A program made the translations under genes and the position numbers. From Brachionus manjavacas (Eukaryota > Rotifera > Eurotatoria > Ploima > Brachionidae), in contig JAHQIY010000012.1 of the NCBI GenBank assembly GCA_019054805.1, positions 806,001 to 870,000 of the forward strand: a stretch of 64,000 nt of DNA, written 5' to 3'. This document shows positions 32,295 through 41,339 of the stretch, in pieces; within the stretch, counting starts at the first letter, position 1, and each line of letters opens with the position of its first letter. Under the pieces are notes generated by a model. The model made no database searches and was not told where the DNA came from. It saw nothing but the letters and a program-made list of their open reading frames with translations.

Positions 32295-32579
32295 ATGTAT
32301 TCAAAACAATTCCTCTTGACCATAGTTTGCTTAGCCACCATTTTCTCAGTTGTGCATTTAGCTCCATCTTCGTCTAAACTTCAGTCAAGTGGTGATGCCA
32401 ATCTAAAAAGTGGTCTTTTTGGTGGTATTGGATTTGGAGCTTATGATTACGGTATTGGAACTTATGGTGCTGGATACGGCTATGCACCTAGTTATGGCTA
32501 TGGCTACGGACATGGATATGGTTATGGCGGATATCCAGTCTATGATTATGGTTACGGTGGTTATTATAAGAAAAAATAA
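32295..32579 (+). CDS. Secreted Gly/Tyr-rich peptide, copy 6
   Basis: Intact 94-residue gene. Variant set LTIV, HLAP, KSGL, GHG: it combines the copy-2/9 start with the copy-5 middle and the copy-4/8 end, the clearest mosaic in the array. The 3' flank differs from the D block, so termination signals are not shared. Confidence 0.92.
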   Translation: MYSKQFLLTIVCLATIFSVVHLAPSSSKLQSSGDANLKSGLFGGIGFGAYDYGIGTYGAGYGYAPSYGYGYGHGYGYGGYPVYDYGYGGYYKKK

Positions 32580-32855
32580 TTAATTTTTAATTCTAAATTT
32601 TATTTCACTTTGATCAATAGTTCATATTTTTAATTTAATTCATTTTGAATATTTATTAAATTTTCATTAGAATAAAAAATTTGTTGTTTTTTCAAAATTT
32701 TATTTATTTTTTTCGATTAGTTTATTTGTTTCTACATTAAATTCCCTTTTTTTGAATATTGAATAAAAAGACAAAAAAATTGCAAATGTTTGCTATTTCT
32801 ATAGAAACGCGATAGTAAAAATACGAATTTAAATCATTGTTTTTAGATTTTTAGA

Positions 32856-33086
32856 ATGAATGGTCAAGAAATTCAAAAATTAAAAAAGTCAGAAAAAGCA
32901 AAAAATTTGGAGCAATTTTTTATATCAAATCATCGAATATCGATTAATAGAAACAATCAACTTTTAGAAGAATTGAGCGAACTTAAAAAAGATCTTAGGG
33001 AACCAGATAAAAATTCAATTTTGAACAATAAATTCAAACAATCTAAAGTAGGACTTTTTCCAGAAAAATACGATTTTTCTGATTAA
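32856..33086 (+). CDS. Small hydrophilic protein, unrecognised
   Basis: 76 codons, highly charged (KLKKSEKAKNLEQFFISNHR, then LLEELSELKKDLREPDK), ending GLFPEKYDFSD. It starts right after TTTTTAGATTTTTAG, which could be a splice acceptor, so it may be a last exon. No family recognised. Low Phe/Ile content makes it less like chance read-through of AT-rich DNA than most short frames here, but it may be a relic. Confidence 0.3.
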   Translation: MNGQEIQKLKKSEKAKNLEQFFISNHRISINRNNQLLEELSELKKDLREPDKNSILNNKFKQSKVGLFPEKYDFSD

Positions 33087-33089
33087 TTA

Positions 33090-33589
33090 ATTTTTAGAAT
33101 AATTATTGGAGAATGGTTGGTGAGTCATACGCTAACTGGAGATACAAAAACTGCTAAATAGCTGCTAAATTTTCAAATATTTATATGAATAAAATATTTT
33201 AAACATCTATTATTCAGAATTTTTTTCCTGTCACTTCAGTCAAAACTAGATTTTTTTGATTTTTTTTAAACTCTTTTGAAAATTTCTTGATGCGCAATTC
33301 AGCACATAAGTTAACAGATCATCGCATTCATTAAAAATCAGCTAAAAATAATTTTTTAATTTTTTGTTTATTTTCAGTAGTTTTAACAAAAAAAAAATTT
33401 TTCTTCAAATTTTTTAGAAAATACCAAAAATTAATTTAACAGTGAAAAATTGGGAAATTAATTAATAGTTTAATAGCGGGACACTATTAAAAAAAATAAT
33501 TTTATCTTCTAAATCTTTATTCATAAAGCATACAATTTAAACGAAAATAAAACATATATATTTAAAGAGAGAGGGATATATGGCATGGG
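33090..33589. other. AT-rich spacer
   Basis: At 33215-33330 weak similarity to the start of block U (CTGTCACTTCAGTCAAAACTAG; CAGCACATAAGTTAACAGATC, each over 15-20 bp), so this may be a decayed U block. No gene. Confidence 0.4.
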
Positions 33590-33660
33590 CAGTGGCGTAG
33601 CCAGGAATTCTTATATGGTTGGGCAAAAGATTCAAAGCCTGAGGAGGGTTTACTACCCCC
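33590..33660 (+). mobile_element. hAT-like terminal sequence
   Basis: CAGTGGCGTAGCCAGGAATT followed by TTGGGCAAA is a phrase typical of hAT-type non-autonomous element ends in invertebrates (general knowledge). No second end was found. Confidence 0.4.
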
Positions 33661-34065
33661 TAAAGATAAATCATCAGCAAAGTTTAGATTCTCAGGCCTT
33701 GCTGTTAGCCCCCACTGTTTACCGTTCAGCCTTCCAGTTGTTTTATTATGACAAAGTCAATTACAATCAGGAAGAGTTTTGGAAAGAGAACCCAACCTTG
33801 CTTTATTCTGTGCACACCTTGAAGCTCTCACATTGTTCCTTTATGCTACATTCGGATTTCTCTTAGAAGAGCTGTATAAAGTTCTCAATCTTATGTGACA
33901 GACCATAAGATCTTAATATGACCCACAAGTTTTCTCTGTGTATGCTTTCAAAGGCTTTCTCGAAGTCAAAGAAGTTTACGAACAGTGGACTGTACCATTC
34001 CAGGCTTAATTCAATGATATTTCTCAGAGTGAATATCTGGTTAATGTATCCTTTTCCTCAAAAGA
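33661..34065 (-). mobile_element. LINE reverse-transcriptase fragment
   Basis: The minus strand reads FTLRNIIELSLEWYSPLFVN, FFDFEKAFESIHRENLWVIL and RSYGLSHKIENFIQLF, then, after decay, LNFADDLSL at about 33690-33665. It is a non-LTR RT palm with an FADD catalytic block. The style is closer to RTE/R2-like RTs than to the CR1 and Jockey copies nearby. Inactive. Confidence 0.75.
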
Positions 34066-34257
34066 TTTATTTTAGTTACAGAGAAATTTATTATTTTGAT
34101 GCTTAAAAATATTCTGCATCTTTCTCACTATTTAAAATAGGGTTGTTAATCAAAGAGATTTTTTTTGAATCATTAAAAACAAAAATCGATTAAAAAATTT
34201 TCGATTTTGATTTAAATTTAACTTTTTAAATTAATTTAAAAAAATTTGATTTTTTTC

Positions 34258-34775
34258 GGCACGTTGAAGTTTATGATCAAATGATCAAATGCTCAATTAA
34301 AAAGTAAGCATAATAATTTCTTAAATTAACGAAATGATTTTTTTTTATTGGTGATGATTTAAAATATTATGCTACAGTCTCAAAAAATTATTTTAAGTTG
34401 ATGTTAATCCATAAAATAAATGGATTAATAATCGATTTTTAGAATTAAAAAGAGTACAAAATCCGAAAAACAAAAAACTTAACATCGCAAAGATAATAAA
34501 ATTAAAAAACAAAAAATATTTTATGTAGAGAAAAAAATTTATTTATTTGCGTTATTAACTTTACTAAAAAATCAAAAATAATCGATCATTTTAGTTAATT
34601 TTGAACATACTATTGATTAAATTTTTTTTTTTTTGAAATTTTAATTTAACAAACTATGTTAATCAATGTTACATCAAGAATTTTAAAAAATTCTACCTAA
34701 ATCTTCAGGAAATTTATTATTAAATATAAAATGAGCAATTTGATATAAAGTTTTGATCATAAACTTCAACATGCC
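34258..34775. mobile_element. GGC-ended TIR element with 8-bp target duplication
   Basis: The 24-bp terminal inverted repeats (GGCACGTTGAAGTTTATGAT at 34258; complement of GGCATGTTGAAGTTTATGAT at 34775) differ at one base. Both ends are flanked by TTTTTTTC (34250-34257 and 34776-34783). 518 bp, AT-rich, no transposase. Non-autonomous element. Confidence 0.8.
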
Positions 34776-34857
34776 TTTTTTTCTCCAAATTGCAAAATAA
34801 AAAAATAAACGATTTAATGCAATTTTCAATATTATAAATATTATAAATACTAGCTTA

Positions 34858-35103
34858 TTAAACTTAACTAAAGCATTTCACACTGTTCCTCACTAATTTT
34901 TATTATTATTAATTATCTTTAAAATAATTGATAATAATAAAAAATTAGAGGCCACATGAGAAGCTTTTCCGTCTTAGTATAAAGTTGATACTAACAACTA
35001 ATGCAGAGGTCCAAGTTTGTTACGAACAAAGTCGTGAAAGAATGGAGCGCCTTGCCAACCGAAGTCATCAAAGTCATATTAGATAAAATAATTAAAATTT
35101 AAA
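34858..35103 (+). mobile_element. CR1-like LINE fragment with internal deletion
   Basis: NLTKAFHTVPH (RT palm, 34862-34894) and, further on, FVTNKVVKEWSALPTEVIK (35014-35070), the WN.LP C-terminal signature of CR1-like ORF2, ending at TAA 35101-35103. The region between them is lost. Confidence 0.65.
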
Positions 35104-35809
35104 TTAAAAACTTTCCATTTATAGTTTTCATTTTATATGAATATGAATTTGAATCTAACTCATTTGAATCCAAAAAGAATATGAAACATTTCAAAATTTA
35201 AGATTATATTAAGTTGATAATTTCTTTTTTTTTCACCAAAAAAAATTCATTTATAAAAAAATCACCTCATGAATAAAATTAATTCATTTAAATAAAATAT
35301 TTTTTTGAATCGAAAAACTCTCTTTTTTTATAATAATAGAATATTTTTTGGTAAGAAAAAAAGGTTGCCAAAATGAAACAATCGATGAATCTTTTGAAAT
35401 GTATTAGGAAATAATCGAATGCGAATCAACAAATTACAAATTGCCATTGTTACAGAACTCAATTTGATTTCAATCCAGTATTTCAATTTGAATAATAGTA
35501 TAAAAAAAGTTAAGCTAAATAAAGCTTATGTCAATCTAGTACGTGTACTTGTAAAGCTTATTTTAAGGATTATTTTTGAAAGCATACATTTGCTTTAGCG
35601 GTTAAAACCAAGTTAATCGAAATCGATTTTAGTTTCTATAGGAATGAAGAAACAACATGGTATAAAAGTAAAAGCAAAAGATTGGTTATTCAAAGATACT
35701 AATTGGATTAAAAATAATTTTTCTTACTTTTTTAATATTAAGAAAATTTAAAATCTAAATTTAAAAATCTGGCTTGGCTATATCAAATTTATTTTAAACT
35801 ACATCTAAA
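35104..35809. other. AT-rich spacer, no gene seen
   Basis: No supported gene. Similarity to the upstream DNA of genes 4 and 6 begins at about 35735 (AAATCTAAATTTAAAAATCTG). Confidence 0.45.
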
Positions 35810-35855
35810 CCGGGTTACCCTATTTATCTAAATTTAAAGAAATGTACCTTATAAA
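35810..35855 (+). promoter_or_regulatory. Peptide-gene promoter, copy 7
   Basis: CCGGGTTACCC (one change) and CTTATAAA (35848-35855), 67 bp before the ATG. The right half of the GATA pair is lost (ATCTAAATTTAAAG). Confidence 0.6.
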
Positions 35856-35921
35856 TACAAAAATATATTCTTGAAATACTCATAATTCATTGATTTCAAT
35901 TTATTAATTAAAACTAAAAAA

Positions 35922-36182
35922 ATGTATTCAAAACAATTCCTCTTTACCATTATTTGCTTAGCCACCATTTTCTCAGTTGTGAATTCAGCTCCATCTTCGT
36001 CTAAACTTCAGTCAAGTGGTGATGCCAATCTAAAAAGTGGTCATTTTGGTGGTATTGGATTTGGAGCTTATGATTACGGAATTGGAACTTATGGTGCTGG
36101 CTATGGCTACGGACATGGATATGGTTATGGCGGATATCCAGTCTATGATTATGGTTACGGTGGTTATTACAAGAAAAAATAA
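35922..36182 (+). CDS. Secreted Gly/Tyr-rich peptide, copy 7 (short form)
   Basis: 86 residues: an in-frame 24-bp loss removes eight residues (APSYGYGY or an equivalent register) from the middle of the Tyr-rich part, leaving GAGYGYGHGYGYGG. Otherwise identical to copies 4 and 8 (FTII, NSAP, KSGH, GHG). Repeated GGCTATGG words at the breakpoints point to slippage. The frame is intact, so the shorter peptide is probably made. No D block follows. Confidence 0.9.
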   Translation: MYSKQFLFTIICLATIFSVVNSAPSSSKLQSSGDANLKSGHFGGIGFGAYDYGIGTYGAGYGYGHGYGYGGYPVYDYGYGGYYKKK

Positions 36183-36383
36183 TTTATTTTTAATTCAAAA
36201 TTTTATTTCATTTTTGAACAATAGTTTAGATTTTTAAATATAATTCAAATTGATGTATTGTTAAATTTTCAATAAAAAACTAAAATTAAAGATTCTTTTG
36301 TTCTAAAATCTATTTTTTAAATTCTTTTTAAATTTATCATTTTGAATAATGAAAATGTAAACCTTGGCTTTATAAAAAAACTT

Positions 36384-36723
36384 GGCTTAAATTTTTTGGG
36401 GGTGACAAATTTAATTTTTTTAATTTTTTATTTTTTGACTCTAGCTTGATGATGAGATTTGGACAAAACGGTTTGTCATAATCGTCTGGAGCTTCCTTCT
36501 GATTTTGGTGCTGTAGTTCAAGATTTTGATTTTTTTTGTCACCTTAAAATCAGTAATTTGTTGTAAAAATAATTAATTAGTCAAAAAAGTATTTTTGACA
36601 CTCAAATAATTATTTCATCAGTCAATTAATTTATTTGTCATCATATGTAGTTTTTTGTCAGTAGATTTAGTCTTTTTTGTCAGTGCAATTTAATTTTTTT
36701 TGTCAGTCCTTTAATTGATGGTC
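36384..36723. mobile_element. GGC-ended non-autonomous DNA element, copy 2
   Basis: Same ends and TTTGTCA-rich right arm as 11489-12134, with about 300 bp of the interior missing. The flanks AAAAACTT (36376-36383) and AAAATCTT (36724-36731) are an 8-bp target duplication with one mismatch. Shared interior includes CTCTAGCTTGATGATGAG and AAAACGGTTTGTCATAATCG. Confidence 0.7.
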
Positions 36724-36782
36724 AAAATCTTTTATATTTTTTAAATACAAATTTTGAATTATCAACTAAATTCTATGTTCTT

Positions 36783-37412
36783 TTTTTTTCAAGTAACACA
36801 TTTGAATATGATTTAGCACATAATAACTTAGCTGATCAAAGAATGGTCTTAAATTTCAGATGCACACACACGACCTCATTTGTGCATCGACTACTGGAGA
36901 CCTTTCATTTAGTACCGATTGATTTTGAAATGCAAATACAATCTGGCACATTTTTAACAAAGTTTACACTTATTCATTTCTTTTTAACCTATTTCACCAA
37001 ATCATAAAAATCTTGCATCACCGTGGAGACTTTGAAATAAAATATTTATCTTTTTTTCTCAAAGTAATTCACACGATTTTCACAGTTGTACATTAAGCAT
37101 TATTTGATTTTATGATGTGTCAATTTTCTATAATCTGGGCAGAGGAGAATTTATTCATTTTTAAAAAAAAGATATTGTTACTTATCTACAATTAAGAAAA
37201 AATTAGATGCCTTTAAAGTTTATTAAAAAATGAAATATTGAATAATGTAAATTTTTTTTATCCCAAAAAAACTAATTGAGATATACTTAGCATCTTATTT
37301 ACAGAAATGTTTGAGGATTCAATTTTAATTTGTAAAATAATGCAAAAATGCTATGCAAGATTTGCTGGAAATTAAATCTATTCTAAAAAAAAAATAAAAT
37401 GAAAAATTTGCA
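36783..37412 (+). repeat. Partial upstream block U
   Basis: Matches 16560-17190 and 26700-27330 but stops about 1.1 kb before gene 8, so the block was separated from its gene or the intervening DNA was inserted. More diverged than the U blocks of genes 3 and 5. Confidence 0.8.
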
Positions 37413-38457
37413 CAAAAATTTGAATTTGCTCTGATATTTAGACTCAAAAATGAAAAACCATTAAAAAGAGAATTTGGGAAACTGGCTTCTTTTAGATGGT
37501 TTATTTTACTTATTTCAAAAAATACCTCTTATGTGATAAAAAAAGTGGAACCATTAAAAAAAGGCAACTTTAAGTTCATTATCATGATCACAAGATCAAA
37601 ATTTAATTCATTAAAATCTTAATAAAAATTATGAAAAAAGCTTTTTAATTTACTTTTTAATTAAAGACAAAATGCTTATTATCTTAATTAAAAAAAATAA
37701 TTTTATTTCCTATTGATCATTGATTGTTTTTTATAAAACATTTGTTTGAAAATTTTAAAGACAAATTTAAAATTCACATTAAAGCATCCAAATTATGGCT
37801 TAAAATGATATTTTAATAACAATTGAAATATATTTCAGCGAAACAAAGTTAAATTTTGTATTGCAAATTTTCAATATATTTATTTTGATTTGATTTTTAC
37901 TTCAGATAAAAGTTCATATAATTTTCTTCCTAATTAAAGATTTAACAAATCATTTTTTCAAAGTTTAAAAATTTAGTATTTAAAATAATGATAAAAAAAA
38001 CCTTTTATTTAAATCAAAAACTGAAAACTTTTATCTGAAATTTACATTTGATCATTAACTTAAGTGAGCCTTAAAAAAATTCTCTTTGAAAAGTATAATC
38101 AAGTTTGATATTTAAATCTTATAAATTTTGATGAAATTTTATATTTAATCTTAATGTTCAATTTTAAGTGAGTTATCTATTCCAGACTTTATCATTAGAT
38201 TAAACAAATTATGTTAAATCCAAATATGTAGCTTTGCACTAATTTTATTAAAAAAAACAATTAATTTCATTATCAAAACTTTATTTTATCATTTTGAGAA
38301 TCAAAAAAATCAAACTTCCAACGCCCTTTATATTCGGTTCAAATATTGCTTTTGTTTTAAGATATCTCAATTTCAAAAATCTATCATCTGAATTGAATAA
38401 TGTAAATTAAAATTCTTAAAATGGATAAAAAAGATTAATTTAGAATTATCATCTAAA
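37413..38457. other. AT-rich spacer, no gene seen
   Basis: No supported gene. A word resembling the zinc-finger 3' repeat (AAAAAATACCTCTTATGTGA) is near 37517. Confidence 0.45.
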
Positions 38458-38503
38458 CCAGGTTACCCTATTAATCTAAATTTAAAGAAATGTACTTTAT
38501 AAA
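38458..38503 (+). promoter_or_regulatory. Peptide-gene promoter, copy 8
   Basis: CCAGGTTACCC (38458-38468) and TTTATAAA (38496-38503), 67 bp before the ATG. Confidence 0.65.
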
Positions 38504-38569
38504 AACAAAAATATATTCTTGAAATACTCATAATTCATTGATTTAAATTTATTAATTAAAACTAAAAAA

Positions 38570-38854
38570 ATGTATTCAAAACAATTCCTCTTTACCATTA
38601 TTTGCTTAGCCACCATTTTCTCAGTTGTGAATTCAGCTCCATCTTCGTCTAAACTTCAGTCAAGTGGTGATGCCAATCTAAAAAGTGGTCATTTTGGTGG
38701 TATTGGATTTGGAGCTTATGATTACGGAATTGGAACTTATGGTGCTGGATACGGCTATGCACCTAGTTATGGCTATGGCTACGGACATGGATATGGTTAT
38801 GGCGGATATCCAGTCTATGATTATGGTTACGGTGGTTATTACAAGAAGAAATAA
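38570..38854 (+). CDS. Secreted Gly/Tyr-rich peptide, copy 8
   Basis: Intact 94-residue gene; protein identical to copy 4 (FTII, NSAP, KSGH, GHG). It keeps a D block, interrupted by two later mobile insertions (39051-39607 and 40366-40673). Its poly(A) region near 38970-38985 retains an AATAAA. Confidence 0.92.
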   Translation: MYSKQFLFTIICLATIFSVVNSAPSSSKLQSSGDANLKSGHFGGIGFGAYDYGIGTYGAGYGYAPSYGYGYGHGYGYGGYPVYDYGYGGYYKKK

Positions 38855-38869
38855 TTTATTTTTAAATTA

Positions 38870-40353
38870 AATTATTTTTATAACTTAGATTGAGATTCTA
38901 AGTAGTTTTCTTTTTTCTTAAATATCCTTTTTTAATAATTTTTTAATGCGGAATTTGTTATTTCATTGCTATTAATAAAAAAAAAATTAAAAATAATATT
39001 CTTAATTTTTTCGGATAAATGGAATAATTTTTTTCAAGTGATTTAAAATTGGCATTAGAACGTATCATTGAAAGACAAATCATAGCAACATGTTTCATAG
39101 CAAGAAAACTCATAGCAAGGTAAATTTTTTCATAGCAAGATAAATTTCATAGCAAAGTTAGAATAAAAAATAAATAAATAAACAAAATTTACCTGGATTA
39201 ATTGATTGCAAAAAAAGTTAATTTAAAAAAAGTAAATGTTTTATTGTTAATTGAATAAAAAATAAAATAATTAAATTAAATTTAATGTCTAATCTTCAAA
39301 ATTCAAAATTAAATCTTCAATATATTGACACAATTCTTCTTTATTATACAATTTACACAAACATAGCAAACGTGAATCTTTTTTTACTTGTTCAGCCGGT
39401 CTATAAAACATTTCTCCAGCTCTTACTTTGTAAATGAAATTTTGATGCAATCAAAAAATAATCCACCATAAAAAAATATTTGAAATGAAAAAATTATCTG
39501 CTTTGAATAATTTATATGCAATGAAAAAAAATTTGTTGCTATGAAAAAAATTAGAAATGCGATGAATTTTGTCTTGCAAATAGCTTGCTATGAAATGTTA
39601 CAGAGCCTTAAAATTAAAACCTTTGCTTCATACTTCACCCAAATCCATCAAAGCAAAATAAAAGTTTCTCAATAATTTCAAGTATTCTGCAAGAGTCTGT
39701 CAAATTCGCTTCATTCAAAAGATTTATCTCATTGTAAAATATCCGAATTCTTTTACTATTTCAAATAGATTATCTCTTCTCACTTGAGAATTTTTCATCA
39801 CGCCCGGTCTTGTTTAGTTGTTACCTTTTTCAATAGGTCTTTATCCTCAATCAAATCAGATTACTTTTCCTAGTTGCAATAAATAAGATGCATCGAGAGA
39901 TTTCCGGCACTATTATCAATTCAAAATAAATCGCTACTAATCACATGATTTGTTTTTATTTTTTAAATCTATTTCTTTTACATTGTTTCTCAAGAGAGAG
40001 AGAGAGAGAGAGAGAGAGATAAAGAGAGAGGGAGATAAGAAGGCAAATCAAATTGTTTCTGTTATGCTTGATAGGTGATATACTTATTGGAAATGGCTCA
40101 AGAGGTTTACGATTATTTTGGATACAAGTCAACAAGGTCCTAATTTTATACTTCAAATTAGCTTTTTGTTATTTTGGTGTATAATTTTGCACAAATTTTG
40201 AACTAATTAGTCTCAAACTGGTTTTTATTTTTATTCAAGAATTGTGAAAATTGATTAACAATAGTTCTATCAATGATTTTGTTTATCTTTTTATTTTTGT
40301 ATTGTTTTCAACAGAGACATTCTGTTGATTTTAGGTGAAAATTGGTCACAGTT
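38870..40353 (+). repeat. Downstream block D of peptide gene 8, interrupted
   Basis: Matches the D blocks of genes 1, 3 and 5 on both sides of the 39051-39607 insertion. It contains the longest AG run of the four copies (39992-40019) and ends at the SINE target duplication. Confidence 0.85.
39051..39607. mobile_element. 557-bp TIR element with 8-bp target duplication, carrying a coding fragment
   Basis: Inserted in the D block and exactly delimited by the three uninterrupted D blocks. TTAAAATT is present once in the empty sites and twice here (39043-39050, 39608-39615). Imperfect ends (GGCATTAGAACGTATCATTG; complement GGCTCTGTAACATTTCATAG) and subterminal CATAGCAA repeats. The minus strand at 39445-39295 reads LHQNFIYKVRAGEMFYRPAE then QVKKDSRLLCLCKLYNKEEL and CQYIEDLILNFED, stop: about 50 unrecognised codons, perhaps transposase remains or captured host coding sequence. 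Confidence 0.85.
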
Positions 40354-40365
40354 TAAATGTCAAAA

Positions 40366-40673
40366 TAATAATATTAGTTGCTCCTATTCTATCCTAGTAG
40401 ACAATGGGGAGGCGCTCATCTCCTTTTCAAGTACCTTTCTGAGCAACGGCTCTGATCTGACACAAAGGCTACTGCATCGATTTGATCATCTACACAGCAA
40501 TTATTACCCAGTCGAAACTGGTCCCCTTATTTTTATGATGAAAGAGGTTTAAAATTCGCCCCGTATTGCAGAAATATTTTGAAGATTTTTTTAGCCTCAG
40601 CGGGTTTTTAACCCTTGATCCTCTGCTTGTATGACTAACACGCAAACCATTTGGCTATACAGGCTCTGATGTC
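40366..40673 (-). mobile_element. tRNA-derived SINE with 12-bp target duplication
   Basis: Flanked by TAAATGTCAAAA at 40354-40365 and 40674-40685. On the minus strand the 5' end resembles a tRNA: acceptor AGCCT paired with AGGCT, A box TAGCCAAATGG, B-box region AAGGGTTAAAAACCC. The body follows, then CTACTAGGATAGAATAGGAG and an ATT-repeat tail. A tail fragment of the same family is at 45986-46027. RNA polymerase III transcription is expected from the family, not shown. Confidence 0.85.
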
Positions 40674-40685
40674 TAAATGTCAAAA

Positions 40686-41339
40686 AGTTCAAGAGAAAAG
40701 TCAAAAAAGTTTAACATTTAGTTCTGTTATCGATAATCCTTCTAAATTTAAAGATTCTTTTAATTTTTTGCTTTTGTTCACATCTCACAAAAAATGTTCA
40801 AAGATTTTTAACATATTTTAAAATAATTGCTAATAATTGATTGAATAATGATGCTTATTTGAAAATAATATATTTTACATACGTTAAGTTTTTGATTTAA
40901 ACTTTTCCGCCGCTATCTTTTATTTATTTTATTGGATTGAGTTAGCCTCCTTTAAGGAGAAGGAAGAAAAAAATAAAATAAAATTTTTTGTGTTTTTGTG
41001 TTTTTTTTTTAAATGAAAAAATTATTACCTAAAAATAAAATTTTTAAATAAAAATAGGAACGTTAGTTCAAAAAGAGAAAAAGGCATGAAAGTTAGATAG
41101 CAAGACAACTTGGACACTTGACAAAGTTGAAAACTTTCAGTACTTTTAAGACTCGTGATATGTGACAGTAGGGTTTTAAACCAAACATTTGTCTAATTAA
41201 GTTGTTTTGTAATTTATATATTGAATCCTTTGTGGTCGAATTAAGAGTGAGAGCCTCAAGACCATGTGTGAATTTAGATAAACAATATTTATTTATTTAA
41301 ATATTTTTTGAGGAAATCCTAAGGCCATGGAAAGAAGAA
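40686..41339. other. AT-rich spacer with a LINE-type 3' end
   Basis: At 40946-40985 CTCCTTTAAGGAG (self-complementary) is followed by an A-rich AAAATAAAATAAAA tail, the layout of the LINE ends elsewhere. No gene. Confidence 0.45.

Noticed and set aside
33585-34106. Plus-strand frames at 33585 and 33918
   Set aside because: The minus strand carries clear RT motifs (DFEKAFESIHRENLW, FADD) through the same DNA.
26061-38870. Met/Val-rich open frames overlapping peptide genes 4, 7 and 8 in a second frame (26061, 36037, 38685)
   Set aside because: They are the +1 reading of GGY/GYG codons and are open only because of that repeat. No initiation context or independent conservation.
6785-40156. A 62-69 residue frame repeated in all four D blocks (6785+, 18322-, 28461-, 39956-)
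   Set aside because: It reads through the AG/CT microsatellite, its end changes with repeat length, and similarity is explained by block duplication rather than protein selection.
40325-40552. 75-residue plus-strand frame across 40325-40552
   Set aside because: It spans the SINE target duplication and the SINE tail on its antisense strand, so it is chance.
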